Notes under the pieces: generated by a model
The model's input: the letters and a program-made list of their open reading frames with translations, nothing else
The model's database searches: none
What the model was told of the DNA's origin: nothing
Shown here: piece after piece, positions 32,728 through 40,872 of the stretch
Numbering within the stretch: the first letter of the stretch is position 1
Layout: each line of letters begins with the position of its first letter
NCBI GenBank assembly: GCA_044228505.1
Contig: JBGAUT010000002.1
Span: forward strand, 186,001-250,000
DNA length: 64,000 nt
Direction of reading: 5' to 3'
DNA from: JAEUKA01 sp044228505
GTDB lineage: Bacteria; Myxococcota_A; Polyangia; Palsa-1104; JAEUJZ01
Translations under genes and position numbers: made by a program

Positions 32728-34875
32728 TTACACGGCGGTGACGGTGCCGCCGACGATCTTGAACTTCCGGGTCGTGAACTTTGCCGCCAGGCTTGTGGCG
32801 TCGAGGCCCGTCGAGTCGATCTTGACCTCGGTCTGCCCGATCAAATGGAAGGTTGCCTGAACCTCACTGGCTCCGACCTCGACGATCACAAAGCCGTGCT
32901 GATCGGGGGCGGTGAAGTTTATTGCCGGATTGCTGTCGCGCAGCGTCTGATCGAGGTTGGCGACGACTTTTCCATACGCCGGTGAGTCGACGGAGAAACC
33001 GAGCGCAATCGCCGAGTCACGCACCGATTCTTGCAGCGTGCCGGAGCTGATGGCGGGCGTCGTCAGTGACACGGCAATGTCACCTCCAAGCTGGGACACG
33101 AAGCCACCGTGAATGTCGCCCGAGACAAACAGCGTGTTACTGATGGCGTTGGACTTGAGGAAATCGATGAGCTCCTGGCGCTTGTTCGGAAAGCCATCCC
33201 AGCCATCGATGCCGTAGAGAAAGACATTCTTGAAGCTCGGCGGCAGCCCAGGCGTGGTCGTTAGATCGAGCACTCCCTCGGTGGGCATGACCGAGCTACC
33301 GATCACGCGGAACGTCGATTTGGAATCGGTCAGCGTCTTTTGCAGCCACTCCTGCTGGTCCTTGCCGAAGACGTTTTCGCTCTCTTGCGTGGTCGTCTGC
33401 CACTGATACAGCGCATACAGCTCGAACATCGGTCGCACGACCAAATAACGTGAGCCCATCGATGAAAAGAGCTGTTGCTTGCCCATGTGCAGCCAGGCCA
33501 CGCCGCGCTCCATATCTGGCGCTGGTGCGATGAGCAGCGCGGTCTGCATGGTCGCCTTGAGTACAGCGTTGACGTACAGAAGGGCGAGTCGTCCGGTGAT
33601 CCATGCGGCCGCTTTTTGCTCCGCGTCGCTTTGGGACAGTCCGGCGGTGATGCAGCCGATGATGGCGGCTTGGACGAGCACCTGTTTTTGCCGGGCATAC
33701 AGCGGCGCGTCGATGTCGATGGCCGCGAAGTTGTCGTCGTTTGCAAACGCCGGATAGGCCCCGAGCGCCTTGAGTGCCACCGGATCGAGCGCGAGGGTGC
33801 CGGGATAGGCCTCCTCGGGAATCAAGTGATCGGGCCGGAAGCTGCGGTAGTCGGTGAGGATCAGGTGAAGTCGCTTCCCAAATCGAAAATCACGGAACAA
33901 ACGCGTCTTCGGAAACAGGTTTGACTCGACGACCGACAGGCTGCCTGAGGCTGCCGGGGCGTCGTCAATCGGCATGTACTCAAAGAACGCTCGCTCGGAG
34001 GTCTTGCGACGGGTTCCGTTCTGTTCCGAGGTTTTGCCATCCTGATCGGTGCTATTGGCCCCGTAGCAGTCGTTGGCGTACTCGTGATCGTCCCAAATTA
34101 GGACCATCGGGTAGCGCTCGTGGACCTTTTGCAGCACCGCGTCGGAGCGATAGCGCTTGTAGAGGTCGCGGTATTGGCTGAGTGTCGCCGCAGCGAGCCG
34201 ACTGCCAACCGCAATCGCTCCGGCTGGTTCGCTGAAGCTGACGCTGCGAGCGCCGGGTGCAGGTGTTGCCGGTACTTTTTCGTAGATGTAGTCGCCGAGC
34301 CCGAGCACAAAATCGAGGTTGTCATCGAGCTGGTTGAGCCGCTGCCAGGCGTTGTAGTAGCGACCCTCGTAGTCTTGGCAGGACCAGAACGCGAACTTGA
34401 CCGGCTGGTCATCGTCGGCAGTTGGAGCGGTGCGGGTTCGCCCTTTGACCGACGAATAAAAGCTGTTATCGCGCACAACCAGGAAGCGGTAGTAGTAGGT
34501 CGTCCTAGGCTGAAGGCCAACGACCTTGACGCGCAAGGTGTGGTCGCTGTCGGCGGTGAGGCGAAAATTTGGGCTGCTGTGGACCACCGATTGAAATCCG
34601 TCATCCGTGGCGACCTGCAATCGGACCTCACACGGCTCAGTTGGAGATGCGGGATTGAGTGCGCGGGTCCACAAGATGACGCTGTCGGGACGAGGATCGC
34701 CAGAAGCCACCGACTGAGGGAAATACTGCTTTCCGTCGAGTGTTTCCGACTTAGGCTCTGATTCGGAGCAGGCTGGCAAGATCAGCGCGCCGGCGGTGGT
34801 GGCCACCACGGTGTACAGAAAAGAGCGGCGGGATGACCCGATCGAGCCAGGTTTTGCAGAATTTATTGGTTTCAT
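32728..34875 (-). CDS. PhoD-like alkaline phosphatase, Tat lipoprotein
   Basis: 715 residues, calcium/iron-type phosphodiesterase-phosphatase family. The N-terminus has a twin-arginine motif SRRSFL (R16, R17) and then a lipobox LPAC with Cys36. It is therefore probably exported folded by Tat and lipidated. An N-terminal beta domain (PQSVASGDPRPDSVILWTR) precedes the catalytic domain with FAFWSCQDYEGRYY, LGLGDYIYE and WDDHEYANDC, which supply metal ligands. FVSGDIHGG is near the C-terminus. It releases phosphate from esters in the envelope, usually under phosphate limitation; no Pho box was recognised. Convergent with the EF-G paralogue (9 bases apart) and divergent from glnN. Confidence 0.9.
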   Translation of the reverse strand: MKPINSAKPGSIGSSRRSFLYTVVATTAGALILPACSESEPKSETLDGKQYFPQSVASGDPRPDSVILWTRALNPASPTEPCEVRLQVATDDGFQSVVHSSPNFRLTADSDHTLRVKVVGLQPRTTYYYRFLVVRDNSFYSSVKGRTRTAPTADDDQPVKFAFWSCQDYEGRYYNAWQRLNQLDDNLDFVLGLGDYIYEKVPATPAPGARSVSFSEPAGAIAVGSRLAAATLSQYRDLYKRYRSDAVLQKVHERYPMVLIWDDHEYANDCYGANSTDQDGKTSEQNGTRRKTSERAFFEYMPIDDAPAASGSLSVVESNLFPKTRLFRDFRFGKRLHLILTDYRSFRPDHLIPEEAYPGTLALDPVALKALGAYPAFANDDNFAAIDIDAPLYARQKQVLVQAAIIGCITAGLSQSDAEQKAAAWITGRLALLYVNAVLKATMQTALLIAPAPDMERGVAWLHMGKQQLFSSMGSRYLVVRPMFELYALYQWQTTTQESENVFGKDQQEWLQKTLTDSKSTFRVIGSSVMPTEGVLDLTTTPGLPPSFKNVFLYGIDGWDGFPNKRQELIDFLKSNAISNTLFVSGDIHGGFVSQLGGDIAVSLTTPAISSGTLQESVRDSAIALGFSVDSPAYGKVVANLDQTLRDSNPAINFTAPDQHGFVIVEVGASEVQATFHLIGQTEVKIDSTGLDATSLAAKFTTRKFKIVGGTVTAV

Positions 34876-34931
34876 AGCTAACTATTTTTGCAAAAGAAAT
34901 CGGCAACGCCAGCCCAATCGTGTGTGCTCCC

Positions 34932-34960
34932 CTGGCAGGTCCAAAAAGTCGTGTTAAAGT
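34932..34960 (+). promoter_or_regulatory. Putative promoter of glnN giving a very short leader
   Basis: CTGGCA at 34932-34937, 17 bases, TAAAGT at 34955-34960; each matches consensus at four of six positions. The ATG lies only eight bases beyond the -10 element, so the mRNA would have a leader of about 0-2 bases. No ribosome-binding site is present. Confidence 0.35.
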
Positions 34961-34968
34961 CGCCGCCC

Positions 34969-37125
34969 ATGTCAAGTATCAGTCGCTCTGAGAGCATTTC
35001 CCGTCTCGATCAAATCAAGGTTTCCTCGTACTTCGGCTGCGACACGTTTGGCTGGCGCACCATGCAAGAACGGCTGCCGAAGGAAGTCTTTCGCTCGCTC
35101 CGTAAATGCATTCGCAAGGGTGAGCGATTGTCCGCAGAGGTCGCACATGTCGTTGCTCAAGCCATGAAGGACTGGGCACTAGAGCGTGGCGCGACGCACT
35201 TTACCCACTGGTTCCAACCGATGACCGGTGCCACGGCCGAAAAGCACGACGCGTTCATCACCTGGGACGACCACGGTGGTCTGATCGAGTCGTTCTCGGG
35301 TGCGCAACTCATCCAAGGCGAACCCGATGCGTCGAGCCTACCGTCCGGCGGTCTGCGAACCACCTTCGAGGCGCGAGGCTATACGGCCTGGGATCCGGTC
35401 AGCCCGGCCTTTTTGATGAATGGGCCGCTCGGCAAGACGCTGTGCATTCCGACGGCGTTTATCGGCTATCACGGCGAAGCGCTCGATCACAAAGTGCCGC
35501 TGTTGCGAGCGATGGATTATGTCGGACAGCAGGCGAGCCAGACGCTGGCGCTGTTTGGTCACGATGGGGCCGTTGTGACGGGACAGTGTGGGGCCGAGCA
35601 GGAGTACTTCCTCGTCGACCTGGAGCTGTTTAAGGCGCGTCCTGACCTGATGTTTTGCAATCGCACCCTGCAAGGGGCACGGCCTCCAAAGGGTCAAGAG
35701 CTTGAGGACCACTACTTTGGTGCGATCAAAGATCGAGTGCTGCGCTTTATGCAGGACCTCGAGCTGGAGCTGTTCCGTCTGGGGATTCCGGCCAAGACGC
35801 GCCACAACGAAGTCGCACCGAACCAGTTTGAGCTGGCACCGATTTACGAGCCTGCCAACGTCGCCGCCGATCACAACCAACTGCTGATGGAAGTGATGAA
35901 GAAGCTCGGCGAGCGTCACGAGCTGGCCGTGCTGCTCGGGGAAAAACCGTTTGCCGGGGTCAACGGCTCGGGCAAGCATGTCAACTTCAGCCTCGCCGCA
36001 GACGACGGTCAGAACCTGTTCGAGCCGGGCCATTCGCCAGAGGAAAACCTGCAGTTCCTGTTCTTCCTGTCGTCGATGCTACTCGGCGTATTTCGACACG
36101 GCGCGGTGCTGCGAGCCTCGGTCGCCTCGGCGAGCAATGATCATCGACTGGGTGCCAATGAAGCACCACCGGCGATCATGTCGGTGTTTTTGGGCGAGCA
36201 GCTCAACCGCATCCTCGACCAGCTAGAGTCCGGTGCCGTCATGGCATCGTCGGAAAGGAAGCAGCTCGATCTGGGCATCCCGGCGCTTCCGGTGCTGGCC
36301 AAGGACTACACCGACAGAAACCGCACCAGCCCAATGGCCTTCACTGGCAACAAGTTTGAGTTCCGCGCCGTCGGAGCCGGTCAAGCGATTGCCGTGCCGC
36401 TGTCGGTGATTCAGACTCTCGTCGGTGACGCCCTGGCTTGGATGAACCAGCGGGTGCAGGAAATCGAGTTGCAGCAGCCCGGTGATCGTCGTCAAGCGAT
36501 CATGACGGTCATTCGCGAGGTCGTGACGCTGACGAAGTCTGTGCGCTTCGATGGCAACGGCTACTCGCAGCAGTGGCGGGACGAAGCCGCTCGTCGGGGT
36601 CTTCCGCACGCCCGCAATACCGTCGAGGCGCTGGCGGTGTGGCAAGATCCGCAGGTGCAGGAGCTGTTTACGCGCTCTGGCGTGATGTCGACGCTCGAAC
36701 AAGAGGCACGCATCCATGTTCGCCACGAGCAGTTTGCCAAGAGCCTACAGATCGAAGCCCAAGTCCTGCGCGAGATGACCGAGACCCAGATCCTTCCGGT
36801 TCTTCTCGAGGACGTGCAGGCCAAGTCGTCGAGCCTTGCGCAGCTTCAGGCAGCAGGGATTGCTTCACCCACTCAGGTCCGTCGAGCGATCGAGACTGAA
36901 ACGGTTCAGATCGACGAAGCCTATAAGCGCCTTGGGGCTCTGCGCGGGGCGATCGCCCAAGCGGATGCCATCGAGGAGATTCACGCCCGCTCCGCATCGT
37001 TTGCGAGCGAAGTGCTTCCGGCCTGTCAGGCGCTGCGCGAGGTGCTCGACGGACTGGAGGATCAGTGTGATGCTCGGCTGTGGCCGCTACCGAAATACCG
37101 CGAGCTGCTAGCCCCGCTCGGCTAA
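34969..37125 (+). CDS. glnN: Glutamine synthetase, type III
   Basis: ATP-dependent synthesis of glutamine from glutamate and ammonia. 718 residues, the length of the GSIII family, much longer than GSI. ATG 34969 starts MSSISRSESISRLDQIKVSS; a TTG at 34888 would add 27 unconserved residues. GSIII hallmarks are present: the N-terminal SSYFGCDTFG, the glutamate-binding region CGAEQEYFLVD, KTRHNEVAPNQFELAP, and NGSGKHVNFSL. The C-terminal 150 residues are helical, as in the family. It is monocistronic or leads into the flavoprotein gene 32 bases later. The family is common in Bacteroidetes, cyanobacteria and some myxobacteria. Confidence 0.95.
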   Translation: MSSISRSESISRLDQIKVSSYFGCDTFGWRTMQERLPKEVFRSLRKCIRKGERLSAEVAHVVAQAMKDWALERGATHFTHWFQPMTGATAEKHDAFITWDDHGGLIESFSGAQLIQGEPDASSLPSGGLRTTFEARGYTAWDPVSPAFLMNGPLGKTLCIPTAFIGYHGEALDHKVPLLRAMDYVGQQASQTLALFGHDGAVVTGQCGAEQEYFLVDLELFKARPDLMFCNRTLQGARPPKGQELEDHYFGAIKDRVLRFMQDLELELFRLGIPAKTRHNEVAPNQFELAPIYEPANVAADHNQLLMEVMKKLGERHELAVLLGEKPFAGVNGSGKHVNFSLAADDGQNLFEPGHSPEENLQFLFFLSSMLLGVFRHGAVLRASVASASNDHRLGANEAPPAIMSVFLGEQLNRILDQLESGAVMASSERKQLDLGIPALPVLAKDYTDRNRTSPMAFTGNKFEFRAVGAGQAIAVPLSVIQTLVGDALAWMNQRVQEIELQQPGDRRQAIMTVIREVVTLTKSVRFDGNGYSQQWRDEAARRGLPHARNTVEALAVWQDPQVQELFTRSGVMSTLEQEARIHVRHEQFAKSLQIEAQVLREMTETQILPVLLEDVQAKSSSLAQLQAAGIASPTQVRRAIETETVQIDEAYKRLGALRGAIAQADAIEEIHARSASFASEVLPACQALREVLDGLEDQCDARLWPLPKYRELLAPLG

Positions 37126-37157
37126 GCCACGATCGTCCCCACTTGGATGGAGCTCCC

Positions 37158-38807
37158 ATGAGCGATAGCGAACCGAAGCGACCCCCGACCCCCACGCCCG
37201 CGTGGCGACGTGTCCATACGCAACTGCCGCAGAAAGTGGATGTGGCGATCATTGGCAGTGGGCCCGGCGGTCTGGTCGCGGCGGCGCTGCTCGCCCAGGC
37301 CGGAAAGTCGGTCGCGGTGTTCGAGGCACACTATGTCGCGGGCGGTTGTGCGACCCAGTTCCGTCGTGGACCCAAGAACGCCCGGTATCACTTCGACATC
37401 GGTCTGCACTACATCGGTGACTGTGATCGGGAGGGTACGATTCCTCGGATTCTCGACGAGGTCTCGGTCCGGGTCGACTACGCAGCGATGGATCAAGACG
37501 GCTTCGATACGCTGATCTTTCCCGGGATTCGGTTTCGAATACCGGCCAGCTTGGAGCTGTTTCGCAAGCGCCTGCTTGAGCTGTTTCCGGCACAGCGCTC
37601 GCCGATCGATCGATACGTGAAGCTGCTATCGGCGGTGATGAAAGCGATGCGAGCGTTCGATCTTCACGACAAGCCGTCGCTACGGAAGATGTTACCGCTG
37701 GCAATCGATGGGCTAAGGCTCGCGCCGTATCGACGAGCGACGATGAACGAGTTGTTTGATGGGATCGGGGTGAGCGACATCAAGTTGCGCGCCGTCCTAC
37801 TCGGACAGAACGGCGACTACGGGCTACCACCGAGTCAGGTCAGCGCCTTATTACACCTTGGGCTGGCCGCACATTACTTTCGCGGGGCCTTCTATCCCAA
37901 AGGGGGAGGGCAAATCATCGCCGACCGATTGGCATCGCGGGTCGAGTCTCTCGGCGGGCGGATCTGTCTGCGCCACACCATTGAAAAAATCCTGATCGAA
38001 GATGGTCGGGCGGTGGGTGTGCAGATTGCCGAGCGTGATGAAGAGCCGGTCAGGCAAGTACGGGCTGATGTGGTGCTGTCGAATGCCGACTTTAAGCGGA
38101 CGCTGCTCGACTTGGTTGGACCGGAACACTTGCCGAGTGAGTGGCTGACCCGTGCCCGTGATTCGAAGATGGCGGCGGCGCTATTTATGACCTTCCTTGG
38201 CGTGAAGGGCGATCTGCGCGACGACGGCATGCGTGCCACCAACTACTGGCAATACGACGAGTTCGACTTCGATACGATCTACCAGGATGATCCGACCCGT
38301 CCGCCGCAGGTGAAGGGTTGCTACATTACCAGCGCCAGCCTCAAAGACCCGGAGCACGGGCTGCATCATGCTCCGCAGGGCGTCTCCAACGTGGAGGTGA
38401 TGACGATTGTGCCGGGCGCGGCCTCGCGCTGGGGTGTCAGTGACTCCGAGGTGCTGACCTGGGGTTACCGTCGCAACGAACGCTATCACCAAATCAAGCA
38501 AGCCGTCGAAGACGATCTGATTGCGAGGCTGGACCGGCAGTTTCCGGGAACAGCGGCACGGATCTGCTATCGCGAGTCAGCCACACCACTGAGCCACAGT
38601 CGCTTTACGCGGGCTTCCGATGGTTCGGGCTATGGTCTGGCTGCGACCCCGGATCAGTTTCTCGATAAGCGGCCCGGCTATCGTGGGCCGATCGAGGGAC
38701 TATATCTGTGTGGCGCATCGACGCGGGCGGGGCATGGGATTGCCGGCGCGATGATGGGCGGATGGAAGGCTGCCCAGCGCATCCTTCATCGCGGCGATCG
38801 ACGCTAA
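37158..38807 (+). CDS. FAD oxidoreductase, phytoene desaturase / retinol saturase-like
   Basis: 549 residues from ATG 37158, which has GGAG five bases upstream. The FAD-binding motif GSGPGG is at 33-38, in VAIIGSGPGGLVAAALLAQAG. It is followed by FEAHYVAGGCATQF, the flavoprotein region shared by carotenoid desaturases, isomerases and all-trans-retinol 13,14-reductases. The C-terminal GLYLCGASTRAGHGIAGAMMGG closes the FAD site. The substrate is probably a polyene or similar lipid, but no carotenoid genes flank it. Convergent with the purA-like gene. Confidence 0.85.
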   Translation: MSDSEPKRPPTPTPAWRRVHTQLPQKVDVAIIGSGPGGLVAAALLAQAGKSVAVFEAHYVAGGCATQFRRGPKNARYHFDIGLHYIGDCDREGTIPRILDEVSVRVDYAAMDQDGFDTLIFPGIRFRIPASLELFRKRLLELFPAQRSPIDRYVKLLSAVMKAMRAFDLHDKPSLRKMLPLAIDGLRLAPYRRATMNELFDGIGVSDIKLRAVLLGQNGDYGLPPSQVSALLHLGLAAHYFRGAFYPKGGGQIIADRLASRVESLGGRICLRHTIEKILIEDGRAVGVQIAERDEEPVRQVRADVVLSNADFKRTLLDLVGPEHLPSEWLTRARDSKMAAALFMTFLGVKGDLRDDGMRATNYWQYDEFDFDTIYQDDPTRPPQVKGCYITSASLKDPEHGLHHAPQGVSNVEVMTIVPGAASRWGVSDSEVLTWGYRRNERYHQIKQAVEDDLIARLDRQFPGTAARICYRESATPLSHSRFTRASDGSGYGLAATPDQFLDKRPGYRGPIEGLYLCGASTRAGHGIAGAMMGGWKAAQRILHRGDRR

Positions 38808-38823
38808 CTCTTGACGGGCGCGG

Positions 38824-40251
38824 TTACCGCCAGAACTTATCGGTGGCCGTGTTCCCCATCGAAATACAGTGGAGCTGTTCCGGCTGAAGTCGTAGCTCGA
38901 CGAGCAGATGTGCCACGTAGTCTTCGGCCTGCGAGGTTGGCGTTCCATCGTTGCTCCGTACTCGCTCGATGGCTGGCAGCGGGCGCAGGACTGGCTGACA
39001 ACGGGCGAGCAGCTCGGACAGCCGCTTCTGTCGATCGAGGCTTGGCTGTTCGGCCAGCTTTATGTCGATCAGTCCGCCATCGCGTTTGACCTCAAAGTAC
39101 TCCGCAAGATCCGTCGGAGCCGTATCGACATAGCGATACGCGTAACATAGCTGTAGCGGCCCCAGACCTTGCAGTCGATCGAGACAGGTAAGAGCCAGTC
39201 GATCCATTCCGCCAGCGATACGGAGCGCATACCGAGCCGCGACCGCATCGAACCAACCGACCCGCATCGGTCCTTGCCACGGGTTTGTGACATTGTGCTC
39301 TTCGTCGAGCCGGGCTGCCAAAGAGAGCTCTTCACTGACGAGTGGGCCTGGGCCGTGACGGGTCGCATAGGCACGCAGCACGCCCAGCCGCTGCGCGGGT
39401 CTGCCACTGAGCAGCGACAGCGCATTGGCAAAGCTTGTGCGACTGGGGGTGACAAACGGAAAGAATCCGTGAACGGCGTCGAGCAGTGTGCCTTGGGCAC
39501 CCTCGAAGATCACCGTTTGCAGCGGATCGTCGAGTGCTCGCAGTAGCTGTGAGCCATCGTCGACAGTGATTCCCGATTCCAAAAAACGCGCATAGCCGGT
39601 GGCAAGCCGATGGGGCCAGTCACGCTGCCCAAGTTCGTCGAGAATCAATCGAGACTCGCTGTGTTCTGTCGGTAGACGCAGGCCATCGACGATCTGCTCG
39701 GCCTGATCCAGCTTGACCAGCTGCAGAAATCGTAGCTTCTGACGCAGTCGAACGGGATCGGTCAGGTCTTCGATGCGCAGCGACGGCACGCTCGGATTTT
39801 GACTGTCCAACCACGCTTGGCCGACGCCGAGCCCACAACTGCCGTGACGGGCGCTACCTCGGGTTAGCTCGCGCAGTCGCCCGACCAGCTTGTGAAACGG
39901 AGTGACCAGCACGCTGCGAGCCGACACGGTGGTTCGTGCGAGCGGTTGAGCCACGCCGAGCGCTGTCAAGTGATCCGCCTCGCGCAGAAGCGACAGCGGC
40001 TCAATCAGCATGAACGACGACAACAGCGTGGCGGTGTTCGGCACCAGCATGCCCGAGCCGAGCTGGGCAAAACAGTGGCTGCGGCCATCGGCTAGCACCA
40101 CGTGATGGGCCGCCTGTGGACCGCCGTTATAGCGAACCACCAGCGTTGGACGAGCGTTTCGCCGAACCCAGGCGTCGACGAAGCTACCTTTGCCTTCGTC
40201 GCCGAGTCCCAGCCCCGCGACCACCGCGATGCGCGTCGAATGCTCCCTCAA
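38824..40251 (-). CDS. Divergent adenylosuccinate-synthetase-like enzyme
   Basis: 475 residues, clearly of the PurA fold but not a normal PurA. Retained: GDEGKG with the catalytic Asp (D18), the histidine equivalent to E. coli H41 (H49), FEGAQGTLLD at 249-258 and GWFDAVAARYALR. Changed: the IMP-site GTTGRG is GSCGLG (137-142); the aspartate-binding loop TTGRRR is replaced around 321-330 (VTNPWQGPMR); TKLD is TCLD; and the C-terminal GPDR is missing. PurA joins Asp to IMP using GTP; this protein may use another amino acid or nucleotide. The D in the first motif argues against the phage PurZ type. The start is TTG 40251, ten bases after the PAS gene, so the two are co-transcribed. A normal purA presumably lies elsewhere. 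Confidence 0.85.
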   Translation of the reverse strand: MREHSTRIAVVAGLGLGDEGKGSFVDAWVRRNARPTLVVRYNGGPQAAHHVVLADGRSHCFAQLGSGMLVPNTATLLSSFMLIEPLSLLREADHLTALGVAQPLARTTVSARSVLVTPFHKLVGRLRELTRGSARHGSCGLGVGQAWLDSQNPSVPSLRIEDLTDPVRLRQKLRFLQLVKLDQAEQIVDGLRLPTEHSESRLILDELGQRDWPHRLATGYARFLESGITVDDGSQLLRALDDPLQTVIFEGAQGTLLDAVHGFFPFVTPSRTSFANALSLLSGRPAQRLGVLRAYATRHGPGPLVSEELSLAARLDEEHNVTNPWQGPMRVGWFDAVAARYALRIAGGMDRLALTCLDRLQGLGPLQLCYAYRYVDTAPTDLAEYFEVKRDGGLIDIKLAEQPSLDRQKRLSELLARCQPVLRPLPAIERVRSNDGTPTSQAEDYVAHLLVELRLQPEQLHCISMGNTATDKFWR

Positions 40252-40261
40252 AGCGTGCTAG

Positions 40262-40816
40262 CTAAAAAGCCAAGCCCTTCTTTTGCTGAACCAGCTCGCC
40301 CTGCGCTTTGAGCAACAGTTGATTGGCTTCGTACAGCTCGCGGGTCCGGGTGCGAATCTGCGTTGCCAGTCGTTCGCGCTCACGGGCCTCGTTTTCGAGC
40401 ATCTTTTTGTACTTGTCCTGCACCAACGCTTCGTCCGTGACATCGCGCTGAATTTCCAGCGCCCCGACCGGACGATTGTTTTCGTCGAGGATCGGAATGG
40501 ACGACAACACGTAGCGCCGAGTCGGAGCATCTTCGGGCAAACCAATTGGCCTGCCGTCAATCTCGTCGAGACGAACCTGCCTGCCCTCGCGCCAACACTG
40601 CTGAGCAATGCAGCGCTCTTGGCAGATCTGAAGCCGCATCACCTCGTGACACTTCTTGGCTTTGAGCTGCCGAGCCTCGGGCCTTGGGAACAGCGAAAAG
40701 AAGGCCCGATTGTAGTCGACGATGTTCCGTTCGTTGTCGCAGATAAACCAGCTATCGATGACCACGTCCGAGGTCGCCTTAAATTGCTGGATGAACCGCT
40801 CCAAGGCTGGGTGCAT
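40262..40816 (-). CDS. Cysteine-rich PAS-domain protein
   Basis: 184 residues from ATG 40816; a TTG at 40852 would add 12 residues and overlap the divergent promoter. One PAS domain spans about 10-125 (DSWFICDNERNIVDYNRAF, then SIPILDENNRPVGALEIQRDVT). Four cysteines at 56, 65, 69 and 74 (KCHEV, ICQERC, QQC) form a cluster seen in some ligand- or metal-binding PAS domains. The last 60 residues form a Glu/Arg-rich coiled coil. There is no kinase, cyclase or DNA-binding output, so it probably works by protein contact. Ten bases downstream is the purA-like gene; divergent on the other side is a SpoIIE-type phosphatase. Confidence 0.82.
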   Translation of the reverse strand: MHPALERFIQQFKATSDVVIDSWFICDNERNIVDYNRAFFSLFPRPEARQLKAKKCHEVMRLQICQERCIAQQCWREGRQVRLDEIDGRPIGLPEDAPTRRYVLSSIPILDENNRPVGALEIQRDVTDEALVQDKYKKMLENEARERERLATQIRTRTRELYEANQLLLKAQGELVQQKKGLAF

Positions 40817-40836
40817 ACGCACGATCGTAGCGAGGA

Positions 40837-40865
40837 TTGACCGGCGGGGCAAGGGTGCGTAGACT
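40837..40865 (+). promoter_or_regulatory. Sigma-70-type promoter of the phosphatase gene, leaderless
   Basis: TTGACC at 40837-40842, exactly 17 bases, TAGACT at 40860-40865. ATG 40873 begins seven bases after the -10 element, so transcription should start at or one base before the A of the ATG. The GGGG beside the ATG is too close to act as a ribosome-binding site. Confidence 0.6.
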
Positions 40866-40872
40866 CGGGGTA

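Noticed and set aside
38824..40251. Phage-type PurZ (2-aminoadenine synthesis)
   Set aside because: PurZ replaces the first catalytic Asp, which is retained here (GDEGKG), and no phage genes or partner enzymes are nearby.
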